Notes: generated by a model not told the origin, from the sequence alone. A DNA stretch of 64,000 nt from Sphingomonas lycopersici (GCF_026130605.1 NZ_JANFAU010000003.1:186001-250000); one strand, 5' to 3'. Positions 44,146 through 53,968 are shown, counted from the first letter of the stretch. Program-made: numbers and translations.

Positions 44146-45063
44146 CAGGACCTGAACGATCTCTATTATTTCGTCCAGATCGTCGACCACGGCGGCTTCG
44201 CCGCCGCCGGCCGCGCGCTCGATATCCCGAAATCGAAATTGAGCCGGCGCATCCAGCTGCTCGAGGACCGGCTCGGCGTGCGGCTGCTCAATCGCTCGTC
44301 ACGGCGCTTCTCGATCACCGAGGTCGGCCGCGAATATTACGATCGCTGCGTCGCCATGCTGGTCGAGGCGGAGGCCGCGGATCAGGTCATCGCCGAGCTG
44401 CGCGCCGAACCGCGCGGGGTGATCCGCGTGAGCTGCCCGATCGCACTGATCGGCTTCCAGTTCGGCGCGCTGTTCGCCCGCTTCATGATCGAGAACCCGG
44501 CGGTCGACATCCACCTCGAGGCGACCAATCGCCGGGTCGACGTGATGGCCGAGGGCTTCGATATCGCGATCCGCGTCCGCTTCCCGCCGCTCGAGCCGAG
44601 CGACCTGGTGATGCGCAAGCTCGACACCAGCACGCAATGCCTGGTCGCCAGCCCAGCGCTCGTCCCGGCCGCGCTCGCTTCGCCCGCCGATCTTGCCGCA
44701 CTGCCGAGCCTCGATCTCGGCCCGCCGCGGCGCGATCATCACTGGCAGCTCGAAGGCCCCGCTGGCGAGACCGCGACGCTGCCGCATCGCCCGCGGCTGG
44801 TAACCGACGATATGGCGGCGCTGCGCGAGGCTGCATTGGCCGGGGTCGGCGTCGTGCAATTGCCGACGATGATGATCTGGCGCGACATCGCGGAGGGGCG
44901 GTTGATCCACACGCTGCCACAATGGCGACCGCGCGCCGGCATCATCCACGCCGTTTTCCCGTCGCGGCGCGGCCTGCTGCCGTCGGTGCGCGCGTTGCTC
45001 GATTACCTCGCCAACCAGTGCGACGAGCAACGCAGGCGCGCCGACGCCCGGCTCTATGCGTGA
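44143..45063 (+). CDS. LysR-type transcriptional regulator
   Basis: This 306-aa protein has an N-terminal helix-turn-helix (LYYFVQIVDHGGFAAAGRAL, PKSKLSRRIQLLEDRLGVRLL) and a periplasmic-binding-like effector domain (GVIRVSCPIALIGFQFGALF, DIAIRVRFPPLEPSDLVMRKL). The residues resemble the CrgA/DsdC-like branch that responds to aldehydes or quinones. It is divergent from the pirin/isochorismatase unit and likely controls both directions. The ATG at 44143 is part of a palindrome. Confidence 0.93.
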   Translation: MQDLNDLYYFVQIVDHGGFAAAGRALDIPKSKLSRRIQLLEDRLGVRLLNRSSRRFSITEVGREYYDRCVAMLVEAEAADQVIAELRAEPRGVIRVSCPIALIGFQFGALFARFMIENPAVDIHLEATNRRVDVMAEGFDIAIRVRFPPLEPSDLVMRKLDTSTQCLVASPALVPAALASPADLAALPSLDLGPPRRDHHWQLEGPAGETATLPHRPRLVTDDMAALREAALAGVGVVQLPTMMIWRDIAEGRLIHTLPQWRPRAGIIHAVFPSRRGLLPSVRALLDYLANQCDEQRRRADARLYA

Positions 45064-45110
45064 TCAAGATCGCAGGAGTCCTGACCAAAAAGTTCGGCTA
45101 AGGCGATTGA

Positions 45111-45554
45111 ATGACAAGCTTTACCGCCCCCTCCCCGCAAACACTCCGCCTGACCGCCGAAGAGCTGTCGACATTTCTCGATGGTGCGTTCCCCGCCTCG
45201 GTGCGGCCGACGCTCGGGGAGGTCGAGCGCCTCGCCCCCAATCACCTGCGGATGCGGCTCGATCCGGTGCCAGCGATGAAGCGCCCCGGCGATATCGTCT
45301 CGGGGCCGACGCTGATGGCGCTGGTCGACGTCGCGGCTTACGGCATCATCCTCGCGCATATCGGCCCAATCGCGATGGCAGTGACCAACGCGCTGTCGAT
45401 TTCCTTTCTGCGCGCCTGCCGCTTCGAGCCGATCTTCGCCGATGCGCGGCTTTTAAAGCTCGGTCGCCGGCTCGCCACGGTCGACGTGCGGATCTGGCAG
45501 CGGACCGAGGACCGGCTGATCGCCCAGTCGACGGTCGGCTATGCGCTTCCCTGA
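45111..45554 (+). CDS. Hotdog-fold thioesterase, PaaI/YiiD-like
   Basis: The 147-aa protein has the 4HBT hotdog pattern: VERLAPNHLRMRLDP, then DIVSGPTLMALVDVAAYGII (central helix), AMAVTNALSISFLRAC and FADARLLKLGRRLATVDVRIW. Such enzymes hydrolyse acyl-CoA thioesters. It starts 47 bp after the LysR gene on the same strand and may be co-transcribed. The substrate is unknown. Confidence 0.88.
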   Translation: MTSFTAPSPQTLRLTAEELSTFLDGAFPASVRPTLGEVERLAPNHLRMRLDPVPAMKRPGDIVSGPTLMALVDVAAYGIILAHIGPIAMAVTNALSISFLRACRFEPIFADARLLKLGRRLATVDVRIWQRTEDRLIAQSTVGYALP

Positions 45555-45700
45555 GGCAGGCGAAACCGTGCGACGATAACCTCAAATGCTTGACTCGCGA
45601 GAGATTCGCGATCCTATTGGGCAAGCTCCCCTTCCGCAGCGAAGCCGGGAGCAAGGGGTGGGCTGCAGTTCATACGGCCATATCGAAAGCGATGTGACGC

Positions 45701-46657
45701 ATGACACGCATTGGATTCGTCAAACACGCCATTCTCACCGGCACGCGATCCAGGGCCGGGCTTGTGCTGTTCGTCGTGCTGTCGATCGCCGTTCCCACCC
45801 TCGTCCGCTTCGGTTTCGAGCCGTTGCTCCAGGGGCGGATTCCCTATCTCACCTATTTCCCCGCGGTGATGCTGGCGGGCATTTTGGTCGACTGGCCGGC
45901 GGCGGCGATCGTCGCCCTGGGCTCGCTGATCACCAACGACCTGCTGTTCAGGCCGGCGGCGAGCTTCACCGCCAACGAGGCGCTTGCGCGCGAGCTGCTG
46001 TTCCTGCTGGTCAGCGCGACGCTGATCTTTTTGGGGCAGACGTTGCGGCGCACCGTCACCGAACTCGATGCCGCCGCGCGGCGCGAGGCGTTTCTCGCGG
46101 CGGAGCTGGGCCACCGGTCCAAGAACAATCTGGCGCTGATCGGCGCGATTGCGCGCCGCTGCCTTCGGCCCGATGAATCGGCCGAGGATTTCCTCGAACG
46201 ATTATTGCCGCGCATCCAGGCGCTTGCTCAGGCGCAGGATCTGCTGACCCGGCGCGACTGCGAGCCGTGCGAATTGCGCACGCTCGTCGAGGATGCGTTG
46301 AAGCCGTTCGCCGATCACGGCGGCATTTCGGTCGAGGGACCGGAGACGCCGATTTCTGCGGCCGAATGCACCCCGCTGGTCATGGCAGTTCACGAGCTGG
46401 CGACCAATGCATCGAAATATGGCGCGCTCAGCGTGCCCGAGGGGCGGGTTGCGGTGAGCTGGGACGGCGCCGGCCGCGACGGGGTGACGATCGTCTGGCA
46501 GGAAAGCAACGGCCCGCGCGTCGAGCCACCGCTGCGCCGCGGGCTCGGCTCACGCCTGATCGATCGACATCCCGCGTTTCGCGCGGTTTCGCTCGAATTC
46601 CCGCCGGACGGCGCGCGTTGCTCGATCGCGCTCAAGCCCGCCGCGGCGCGGAACTGA
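45701..46657 (+). CDS. HWE-type sensor histidine kinase with membrane N-terminus
   Basis: This 318-aa protein has three or four membrane segments within residues 20-112 (DUF4118/KdpD-like sensor region) and an HWE kinase core: LGHRSKNNLALI (His138), HELATNASKYGALS and the WQE of the G1 region (IVWQESNGPRVEP). HWE kinases are alphaproteobacterial and often feed the PhyR-EcfG general stress pathway. No PAS domain and no response regulator is encoded next to it, so it is an orphan. It is convergent with a stress-type small membrane protein. Confidence 0.9.
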   Translation: MTRIGFVKHAILTGTRSRAGLVLFVVLSIAVPTLVRFGFEPLLQGRIPYLTYFPAVMLAGILVDWPAAAIVALGSLITNDLLFRPAASFTANEALARELLFLLVSATLIFLGQTLRRTVTELDAAARREAFLAAELGHRSKNNLALIGAIARRCLRPDESAEDFLERLLPRIQALAQAQDLLTRRDCEPCELRTLVEDALKPFADHGGISVEGPETPISAAECTPLVMAVHELATNASKYGALSVPEGRVAVSWDGAGRDGVTIVWQESNGPRVEPPLRRGLGSRLIDRHPAFRAVSLEFPPDGARCSIALKPAAARN

Positions 46658-46663
46658 CCCGGC

Positions 46664-46807
46664 CTATACCCTGCGGCCGGTGAACAGCTGAACGAGCCCG
46701 ACGATCAGCGCGATGATCAACAGGATGTGGATCAACCCGCCGGCGACATGAAGGCTGAAACCGAGGATCCACAGGATCAGCAGGATTACGACAATCGTCC
46801 AGAGCAT
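46664..46807 (-). CDS. Small membrane protein, lmo0937/DUF5670-like
   Basis: The 47-aa frame MLWTIVVILLILWILGFSLH, then VAGGLIHILLIIALIVGLVQ and a basic end (LFTGRRV), gives two membrane helices with a Gly/His turn. The ATG at 46807 has GGAGAG seven bases upstream. The pattern fits the lmo0937 family of tiny membrane proteins, whose function is unknown. A promoter with perfect EcfG elements lies 41 bp upstream, so it is probably induced by general stress. The orphan HWE kinase ends six bases from its stop. Confidence 0.82.
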   Translation of the reverse strand: MLWTIVVILLILWILGFSLHVAGGLIHILLIIALIVGLVQLFTGRRV

Positions 46808-46847
46808 CGCGTTTCTCTCCATGTTCTCCGTGTGAAACCCGCGCGAA

Positions 46848-46873
46848 AACGAAGGGATCGCCCGAAGCGTTCC
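46848..46873 (-). promoter_or_regulatory. EcfG-type general stress promoter
   Basis: On the minus strand GGAAC (46873-46869), 17 bases, then CGTT (46851-46848), an exact match to the alphaproteobacterial EcfG consensus. The start codon of the 47-aa membrane protein follows after 40 bp. Confidence 0.75.
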
Positions 46874-46906
46874 GTGCGATCGTTTCGCGTGCGACGAACC
46901 GCGCGA

Positions 46907-47836
46907 TCAATCGTCCGGTGCGATCTTGGCGAGTTCGGCGCGCGCCTCGTCGAGAAACGCCGAAACGAGCCGCGATCCATGCAGGTTGATCGAAGTGACC
47001 GAGGCATATTGGTGGACGATCGGCGGCGCGAAGCTGCGCATGACCAGATCGTCGCGCAGATAGGCGCGCGCGAGCAACCGGTTGACGATCGCAATCCCCA
47101 CCCCTCGCGCGGCGAGCGCGCAGGCCGAGCCGTGGGTGTGCGTCTCGATCGCCACCGTCGGGCGCAGGCGATAGCCCGCAAACGCCTGATCGACCTGGAT
47201 GCGCCATTGCCGCCCCGAACCGAGCAGGATCAGCGGCGCGGCGCGTAACAGATCGGGGGTCAGCACCTCATGCGCGGCGAGCGGGTGCCGCGCGGGGAGC
47301 ACGCACGCCGATCCGCTCGACACCAAAGGCTCGCAATGCAGATCGTCGCCCGCGATCGGCATCTTCATGAAGCCGCAATCAACCACGCGGGTCGCGATCA
47401 TCATCCGGCTGGTTTCGAGGCTGCGCGAATCGAGGTTGAAGCGCACCCCGGGATGTTTCTGGAGAAAGCTGGCGACGATCGCAGGGAGCACGCCCTCAGC
47501 GAAGCTCGGCGGCGCGACGACGCTGAGTTCGCCCGCCGCCGAATTGGCGATATCGTCGGCGAGGTTCGCAACCCGCTGCAACCCGGCAAGCGCAAACTCG
47601 ACCTCCTCGGCGAGTAGCCGCCCGTCCTTGGTCGGCACGAGCTTGCCGCGATCGCGGTAGAATAGTTCGAAACCGATCGTGCGTTCGAGCTGTGCCAGTG
47701 TGCGGCTGACCCCCGGCTGGGTCATCCCGAGATTGGCCGCGGCGGCGGTCGCGGAACCGGTGCGCATCACCTCCGACAAGGTTTCGAGCGCACGCACCCC
47801 GAGCGTCGCGAGCGGCCGGTTGGGCTCGCGCTTCAT
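46907..47836 (-). CDS. LysR-type transcriptional regulator (last gene of a transport/hydrolase operon)
   Basis: The 309-aa protein has an N-terminal helix-turn-helix (ALETLSEVMRTGSATAAAAN, MTQPGVSRTLAQLERTIGFEL) and an effector domain (GELSVVAPPSFAEGVLPAIVA, IETHTHGSACALAARGVGIAI). It starts three bases after the CocE hydrolase stop, so it is co-transcribed as the fourth gene of the operon 53968-46907. An inducer related to the hydrolase substrate is expected. Confidence 0.93.
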   Translation of the reverse strand: MKREPNRPLATLGVRALETLSEVMRTGSATAAAANLGMTQPGVSRTLAQLERTIGFELFYRDRGKLVPTKDGRLLAEEVEFALAGLQRVANLADDIANSAAGELSVVAPPSFAEGVLPAIVASFLQKHPGVRFNLDSRSLETSRMMIATRVVDCGFMKMPIAGDDLHCEPLVSSGSACVLPARHPLAAHEVLTPDLLRAAPLILLGSGRQWRIQVDQAFAGYRLRPTVAIETHTHGSACALAARGVGIAIVNRLLARAYLRDDLVMRSFAPPIVHQYASVTSINLHGSRLVSAFLDEARAELAKIAPDD

Positions 47837-47839
47837 CGC

Positions 47840-49672
47840 TCAGCCTTTCGCGTGGGGAACGATCGGCAGGAGGATATGCGAGGGGTGATCGCGATCGACG
47901 AAGATGCTGTTGCGCGCCACCACCGGCGCAGCATCCGCGTCCCGCCAGTCGCTGTTCGGGTTGACGTCGAAATGCGGGAAGTTGCTGCTCGACACCTCGA
48001 TGCGGATGCGATGCCCGGCGCGGAACAGGTTGCTGGTGGGAAATGCCCGGATCGTAATGACATGAACCGTATCGGGCTCCAGCGGCTCGGGATGTTCGAA
48101 CGAATTGCGGAAACGCGCGCGCAGGATGCCATGCGCGAGGTTCAGCGCATAGCCCTGGGGATAGTCTTCGTTCGGAGGATAGACGTCGACCAGCTTGATC
48201 GTGAAATCGGTGTCGATCGCCGACGAGCTGATATGCAGCGCGGCGACGACACTCCCGGTCACCTCGGTATCATGCGCGAGCGGCTCGGTTTCGAACACCA
48301 GCACGTCGGGCCGCTCGGCGAGCGCGCGGCCCGGGTGGCGCGCGCCGAACAGATCTTCGGTCTCGCGCTGGTCGTAACCACCGGCGAACATCAGCGGCGC
48401 CCCCGAAGTGATCGCGCCGCCGATCGTCGGCACCGGATCGGCCGGGTCGAAATCATAGGATAGCGGCGCCACCCCCGTCGCCGGCGCTTCGCCGCGCAGC
48501 CCGCCGTCGTGGTGGAGATACAGCACGGCATCGCGCGCGCGCGGCACCGGCCATGCCGCCTCGTCGCGCCAGCGCCCGCCGTGATCGAGCCGACCCTCGG
48601 CGGTCCGCCGCCCACTGCCCCCGCCCATCACGAAGAGGCGCACCGGCGCCGGGAGATGCTCCGGCGCGTCGTCGCGCCCCAGCATATGCCGGTCGAACCA
48701 GTCGCGGCGCAGCGCGAAATAATCCGGCCCGACCTGCCCGTCGAGCACCGCATCCGCGCCGAAATCCACGTCACCTGAAGAAGTGACCGAACGTTGCCCG
48801 TGGGTCCACGGCCCGAGCACCAATTTGATCGGCCCGCGCTTGATCGGCGCCAGCGCGGTGAAATTGTCGATCGCGGTCTGCGAATAGGGATCGTACCAGC
48901 TCGACATGTGCACCGCCGGCACATCGGCATAATCGCCATAGCTGTCGAAGGCGTAGATGCCGCGCTGCTTCCAGAAATCGGTCAGCCGGTCATTGTCCCA
49001 TTGCTCGACGATATAGGCTTCATATTCGGGCGCGGCGGAGAGCGGGGAATGGCCGATGCGCCAGCGGCGGCCGATCCAATCCTCGATCTTCTCGCTTTCC
49101 AGCGCCGCGCGTCGCGCGGGATCGGCCGCGGTTTCAGGCGATTGCAACGCATGTTTGCGCGCCCAGGTGAGCTGCTTGAGCTCGAACGCCCCGCCCTGCC
49201 GCGCGCCACCGTGATAGGCGCTGGAGAAACCGCCTGAATCGAGGAACATCGCCGCCAGCCCCGGCGGGTTGAGGCAGGCCAGCGCATTCTGCACATGCGC
49301 GCCATAGGAGAGGCCCAGCGTCCCCACCCTTCCGTCGCACCATGGCTGGTCGAGCAGCCAGGCCAGCGTATCCGCCCCGTCCTCCGCCTCGCGCAGATAT
49401 TTGGTGAACACCCCCTCGGACGCGAACCGGCCGCGGCAATCCTGCAGAACATAGGCATAGCCCGCTTCGACGAACCAGCGCGCGATCTCCGGCTTGGAAC
49501 GCGGCTCAGGGTCCCGCGCGGTGAAGTCACCGTGGTTGGTGCCGGTCTTGTCATAGGGCGTGCGTTCGAGCAGCACCGGGAACGGCCCCGGCCCGTCGGG
49601 CAGATAGATGTCGGTCGCCAGCCGCACGCCGTCGCGCATCGCGACCATCTGGTCACTGAGGATCGTCGTCAT
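47840..49672 (-). CDS. CocE/NonD-family hydrolase (acyl esterase or acylase)
   Basis: The 610-aa protein has the alpha/beta-hydrolase domain with nucleophile motif LGLSYGAHVQ (Ser122), YVLQDCRGRFASEG (oxyanion region) and a C-terminal jelly-roll X-Pro dipeptidyl-peptidase-like domain (ALHISSSAIDTDFTIKLVDVYP, RAGHRIRIEVSSSNFPHFDVN). No secretion signal is seen, so it is cytoplasmic. Relatives include cocaine esterase, glutaryl-7-ACA acylases and S15 peptidases, which cleave amides or esters. It follows a membrane carrier by two bases, which suggests it processes what the carrier brings in. Confidence 0.9.
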   Translation of the reverse strand: MTTILSDQMVAMRDGVRLATDIYLPDGPGPFPVLLERTPYDKTGTNHGDFTARDPEPRSKPEIARWFVEAGYAYVLQDCRGRFASEGVFTKYLREAEDGADTLAWLLDQPWCDGRVGTLGLSYGAHVQNALACLNPPGLAAMFLDSGGFSSAYHGGARQGGAFELKQLTWARKHALQSPETAADPARRAALESEKIEDWIGRRWRIGHSPLSAAPEYEAYIVEQWDNDRLTDFWKQRGIYAFDSYGDYADVPAVHMSSWYDPYSQTAIDNFTALAPIKRGPIKLVLGPWTHGQRSVTSSGDVDFGADAVLDGQVGPDYFALRRDWFDRHMLGRDDAPEHLPAPVRLFVMGGGSGRRTAEGRLDHGGRWRDEAAWPVPRARDAVLYLHHDGGLRGEAPATGVAPLSYDFDPADPVPTIGGAITSGAPLMFAGGYDQRETEDLFGARHPGRALAERPDVLVFETEPLAHDTEVTGSVVAALHISSSAIDTDFTIKLVDVYPPNEDYPQGYALNLAHGILRARFRNSFEHPEPLEPDTVHVITIRAFPTSNLFRAGHRIRIEVSSSNFPHFDVNPNSDWRDADAAPVVARNSIFVDRDHPSHILLPIVPHAKG

Positions 49673-49674
49673 CG

Positions 49675-51060
49675 TCAGTAACCGATCAATACGGCGATCA
49701 TCAGCGCCGCCGCCGAGAGGAGCGCGAGCAATGCGAACAGCGGCGCGGCGAAGCGGAACCATTGGTTATAGGGAATCCCCGCCGCGGCGAGATAGGCGAG
49801 CAGCATCCCCGAGGTCGGCGCGAGCATGTTGACGAGGCCGTTGCCGAACAGGAAGGCGAGCACCGTCACCTGCCCCGACACCCCCGCCGAGGCGGCGATC
49901 GGCCCGAGCACCGGGATGCTCAGCGCCGCCTTGGCCGAGGTCGAGGGGATGAGCAGGGTGAGGATCATCTCCACCCCCATCACGATCGGCGCGACGATCA
50001 CCGGCGACATGCCGTGGATGCCGGAGGACACCGCCTCGATGATCGTATCGAGGATCTGCCCGTCGCGCAGGATCACCTCCACCGCGCGGCCCATGCCGAC
50101 CAGCAAGGCGGCGAGCATCATCGACTTCATCCCGTCGACGAACAAGGCGACGCCCTTGCGCGCCGGCACCCGCGCGACGAGCGTCATCACCGCGGCGGCG
50201 GCGATGAACAAGGCGGTGAATTCGCCGTCGTGCCAGCCGAATTCAAGCGACCCGACGACCAGCAGCACCAGCGTCGCCGCCGCGATCAGCAGGATCGCGA
50301 GGTGGCGTGACGAGAGGCGCTCATGCTCGATCGGCGCGGGGGACGAGACGATCCGCGCCTCGCGCAGCACATAGAGCATCGCGATCGCGAGGAAGACGAT
50401 CCAGATCGCGAGGCGGAAACCGAGCCCGCTGAACACCGGCACATTGACGATCGGCTGTGCGATGAGCAGCGCGACCGGGCTGGTGACCGAGGCGAGATAC
50501 CCGACCTTCGCCGCGAGCGTGACGATCGCGAAGCCGAACATCCGGCTCCGCCCGAGCCGCTCGGCCAGCGCGACCATCACCGGGATCAGCAGCAGATATT
50601 CGGAAATCATGCCGAGGAAGGTGCTGCCCGCCGAGAAGGCGAGCATCAATATGGGCACGAGGATCGCCATCCGCCCGCCGCTGACCCCGATCAGCCGCTG
50701 GATTCCGGCATCGAGCGCCCCCGTCGCACGCATCACCCCGAACATCCCGCCGAGCGACAGGATCATGAAAATGAGCGGCGCCGATTTCTTGAGTCCGGCC
50801 GGGATGGAAGTGGCGAGCGCGACCGGGCTCACCGGCCGCGCCTCCCCTTCCTTCGCCTTGCCCGGCAGCAGCAGCGCCGCGCCGAGCGGCTTGGCGAGCG
50901 GCTGATAGGTGCCGGCGATCACCGGCGCATTCTCCTTGTCGGAGGTGCGCTGGTGCTCGCCCGAGGGGATGATCCAGGTCAGCGCGATCGCGAGGATCAT
51001 CGCCGCCAGCATCATCAGCACCGGATCGAGCGACCCGTGATGCCTCGCCTGCCCGTTCAT
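49675..51060 (-). CDS. DcuC/YfcC-family membrane carrier
   Basis: The 461-aa protein has about 11-12 membrane helices, starting with LMMLAAMILAIALTWIIPSG, and the family features PLIFMILSLGGMFGVMRATG, LLIPSTSAKAALSIPVLGPI and MLAPTSGMLLAYLAAAGIPY. It belongs to the C4-dicarboxylate/peptide carrier family (DcuC, YfcC, p-aminobenzoyl-glutamate-like). A substrate cannot be read. It sits between a TonB receptor (31-bp gap) and a hydrolase gene (two-base gap), so it most likely carries the product of outer-membrane uptake across the inner membrane. Confidence 0.85.
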   Translation of the reverse strand: MNGQARHHGSLDPVLMMLAAMILAIALTWIIPSGEHQRTSDKENAPVIAGTYQPLAKPLGAALLLPGKAKEGEARPVSPVALATSIPAGLKKSAPLIFMILSLGGMFGVMRATGALDAGIQRLIGVSGGRMAILVPILMLAFSAGSTFLGMISEYLLLIPVMVALAERLGRSRMFGFAIVTLAAKVGYLASVTSPVALLIAQPIVNVPVFSGLGFRLAIWIVFLAIAMLYVLREARIVSSPAPIEHERLSSRHLAILLIAAATLVLLVVGSLEFGWHDGEFTALFIAAAAVMTLVARVPARKGVALFVDGMKSMMLAALLVGMGRAVEVILRDGQILDTIIEAVSSGIHGMSPVIVAPIVMGVEMILTLLIPSTSAKAALSIPVLGPIAASAGVSGQVTVLAFLFGNGLVNMLAPTSGMLLAYLAAAGIPYNQWFRFAAPLFALLALLSAAALMIAVLIGY

Positions 51061-51091
51061 CGTGTCAGCGCCCCGCTGCCGCCCGCGTCAC

Positions 51092-53968
51092 TTACAGCTT
51101 CACCGAGAAACGCGCGTAGAGGAAGCGCCCGCGCGCGTCATAGGTGTAGATGTCGTAATTGATCGGCGCATTGGCATAGGAAGCCGGCGGCTGGGTATCG
51201 AACAGATTGTTGACGCCGATGCCGAAGCGCGTGCGCCCCTCGCCGACGTCGAAACCGACCTCGGCATCGATATAGGTCACCGCCTTGGTGCGCGCGTCCT
51301 TCACCGGGTTCACCACATCGGTGGTGCTGCCGATATAGCGCGCGCGCAGGGTGGCATTGGCGCCCTCGCCGTCCCAGTTGAGCGAGGCCTGTCCTTTCCA
51401 GCGCGGATAGGTCGCGCGCGGCTGATCGCCCTTGCCGGCGCGGTCGTCGACGATCGTCCCGCCGGTCGCCGGATCGGGCGAAACGGTGCGGAACGAGCCG
51501 AGCCACGACGCATCTACCACCGCCCCGAACCGCCCGACGCCGGTGGTGAAATCGTAGCGCACCGTCGCGTCCACGCCGTCGGTCTTGATCGAATTGAGGT
51601 TCTGCGCGCCCTGCAGCAGGTTGATGATCGCCCCCGTGCTCGCGTCGCGCTGGACGAGTTCGCAGAACACCCCGGCGCGCTGCGCGCACAGCTGCATGAT
51701 CTGGGTCGGCGATTGCGAGGCGATCGCGTTCTTGATCTTGATATTGTAATAATCGACCGTGATCGACAGCCCGTGGAGCGGGGTCAGCGCGACGCCGGCG
51801 CTGATGCTGTCCGAGGTTTCCGGGCGCAAATTGCGATTGCCGCTGATCACCCCGGGGATCAGGCCGTTGAGATTGTAATTGGCCTGATTATAGCCCGCCG
51901 GCACCCCGACGCAGCCCGGCTTGCCGGCATTGGCCGCCGCGCCGCCGTTGCACGGATCGCTGCCCTGGAAGCTCGTCTGGCGCGCACCCTGATAGAGTTC
52001 GAGGATCGACGGCGCGCGGAAGCCCTGCGCATAGGTGCCGCGCAGCAGCACGCCCTCGACCGGGCGATAGCCGAGGCCGCCCTTGAAGGTCGCCTTGCCG
52101 CCGACGGTCGAATAGCGCGAGTAACGCCCGGCCAGGCTGAGATCGAGGCTCTTGCCGACCGGCGAATCCTTGAGCACCGGCACCGACAATTCGCCGTAGA
52201 CTTCGTGCAGATCATAGCTGCCGCGAGTCGCGGTGCGGGTCTGCGCGGTGGTCTTGGTATAGAGCGCATTGTTCAGATAGAGCGACGGCGCATTGGCGAT
52301 CGCGTCGGGATTATCCACCCCGCGATTGCGGCGATATTCATAACCCACCGCGAGCGCGACCTCCCCCGCCGGCAGGTTGAACAAGGTGCCGGTGGCGTTG
52401 ATCGTGCCGTTCCACAGCTCGGTATAATTGCTCTCGCGCGTGGTGAAGCGGATATAATCCGCCTGCGCCGGCGTCATCGGGCCGAACAGATTGACCGGCA
52501 CGCAGCCGGCCGTTGCGGCGCAGGTCGCCGGATTGCCGAGCGCGAGATAGAGATTGTCGTAATTGATGCCGTTGAGCGCGGTCGATTGGATGCTGTTCTT
52601 GGCGTAGCTGCCGAAGGCGTCCCAACGCCAATTGTTGCCGAACAGCTTGAAACTGCCGTCGAGCCCGGCGGCGATGCGCCAGGTCTGCACGTCCTGGATA
52701 TTGTCGCGATTGCCGACGTCGGTCATCACCTTGCGGACGCGGAACGCCGAATTGGCGCCGAACGCCAGCGCATTGGCGGTCGGCACCCCGTTCGCGGTGC
52801 CGAACGGATTGAACGCCTGATTATTGGGGATGTAGAAGCCGCGCACCGTTCCCGCGGTGCCGCCGATATCGAGCAGCACCGGCGAGAAGAGCTGATCCGA
52901 CTTGCGCTCGTTATACAGCCCTTCGAATTTGAAATTGAGGTTGTCGGCGAGCTCGTAATCGAACCGGCCGTAGAAGCCGTAGCGCTGCGACGGGCCGGCC
53001 GAGTAAATGCCTTGCGCCTGGGTGTTGTAATAATCGCCCGGCAGCGCGGCGGTGTGGAAGGCATTGTCCGCGCTCGCGCCCGAGCCATAAAGCGTCCCCG
53101 GCGTGTTGAGCGCGATCGGCGCGCTCGAACCGGCGAACCCCGGACGCGTCCCGAAATAGCCGTTCGAGGAGAGGCCCGGCAGGATGTAGAGCCCGCTCGG
53201 GCTTGTGCCCGGTGCGGTCACCGGGACGAGCGAGGTGGTGGTCAGCGGCCGCGCGTCGGTGCGGATCGCCTTCGATTCATAATAGCTGCCCGACAGGACG
53301 ATCGAGGCGCGCCCGAAGCGCTTGCCGACGTTGAGCGTCGCCGAATATTCCGATCCGTCGCCCTTGTCGGTGATGCCCATGCGGGTCGAGCCGCGAATGC
53401 CGTCGAACGGGCGGATCGTCTTGATATTGACCACGCCCGCGATCGCATCGGCGCCGTAGATCGCCGAGGCGCCGTCTTTCAGCACCTCCATCCCCTCGAT
53501 CATCCCCATCGGGATCGTGTTGAGATCGACGAAATCGCGGAAGCCGCGCTGCCCGACCGCGTCGACCCAGCGATGCCCGTCGACCAGCACCAGCACGCGG
53601 TTGCCGCTGCCCTCGCTACCGCCGAGGTAGCGCAGGTTGATCGACGAAGCGCCGTAGGAGGTGCCTTGCGTCCCGTTCGAATTGAGGCTGACCCCCGCCG
53701 AGGGCAATTTCTGGAGCAGATCGCCGGGCGAGACGCTGCCCGATTTGGCGATATCGTCGGCGGTGATCGTCAGCAGCGGGCCGACCGTCGCCGCGTCACG
53801 CCGCTGGATACGCGAGCCGGTGACGACGACCTCCCCCGCTTCCGGCGCGCCGGCCGCCGGGGTCGCCGCCAGTTCCTGCGCCCCCGCCGGCGCGATCAGC
53901 GCAATCGTCAACAGGCTCGCGCCCAGCATCATAGCGCTGGCGCGCCGATAAATACCCCGATCGATCAT
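51092..53968 (-). CDS. TonB-dependent outer-membrane receptor (Oar/peptide-type plug)
   Basis: The 958-aa protein has a signal peptide (MIDRGIYRRASAMMLGASLL, Ala-rich end), EVVVTGSRIQRRD as TonB-box and plug start, a plug with INLRYLGGSEGSGNRVLVLV, MIEGMEVLKDGASAIYGADA, and a long barrel ending RGRFLYARFSVKL. Such receptors with DGASAIYGADA plugs are the sphingomonad type used for organic ligands. No STN domain. It heads the operon with carrier, hydrolase and LysR genes; GGGGGG precedes the ATG. It is divergent from a CapA-like gene. Confidence 0.94.
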   Translation of the reverse strand: MIDRGIYRRASAMMLGASLLTIALIAPAGAQELAATPAAGAPEAGEVVVTGSRIQRRDAATVGPLLTITADDIAKSGSVSPGDLLQKLPSAGVSLNSNGTQGTSYGASSINLRYLGGSEGSGNRVLVLVDGHRWVDAVGQRGFRDFVDLNTIPMGMIEGMEVLKDGASAIYGADAIAGVVNIKTIRPFDGIRGSTRMGITDKGDGSEYSATLNVGKRFGRASIVLSGSYYESKAIRTDARPLTTTSLVPVTAPGTSPSGLYILPGLSSNGYFGTRPGFAGSSAPIALNTPGTLYGSGASADNAFHTAALPGDYYNTQAQGIYSAGPSQRYGFYGRFDYELADNLNFKFEGLYNERKSDQLFSPVLLDIGGTAGTVRGFYIPNNQAFNPFGTANGVPTANALAFGANSAFRVRKVMTDVGNRDNIQDVQTWRIAAGLDGSFKLFGNNWRWDAFGSYAKNSIQSTALNGINYDNLYLALGNPATCAATAGCVPVNLFGPMTPAQADYIRFTTRESNYTELWNGTINATGTLFNLPAGEVALAVGYEYRRNRGVDNPDAIANAPSLYLNNALYTKTTAQTRTATRGSYDLHEVYGELSVPVLKDSPVGKSLDLSLAGRYSRYSTVGGKATFKGGLGYRPVEGVLLRGTYAQGFRAPSILELYQGARQTSFQGSDPCNGGAAANAGKPGCVGVPAGYNQANYNLNGLIPGVISGNRNLRPETSDSISAGVALTPLHGLSITVDYYNIKIKNAIASQSPTQIMQLCAQRAGVFCELVQRDASTGAIINLLQGAQNLNSIKTDGVDATVRYDFTTGVGRFGAVVDASWLGSFRTVSPDPATGGTIVDDRAGKGDQPRATYPRWKGQASLNWDGEGANATLRARYIGSTTDVVNPVKDARTKAVTYIDAEVGFDVGEGRTRFGIGVNNLFDTQPPASYANAPINYDIYTYDARGRFLYARFSVKL

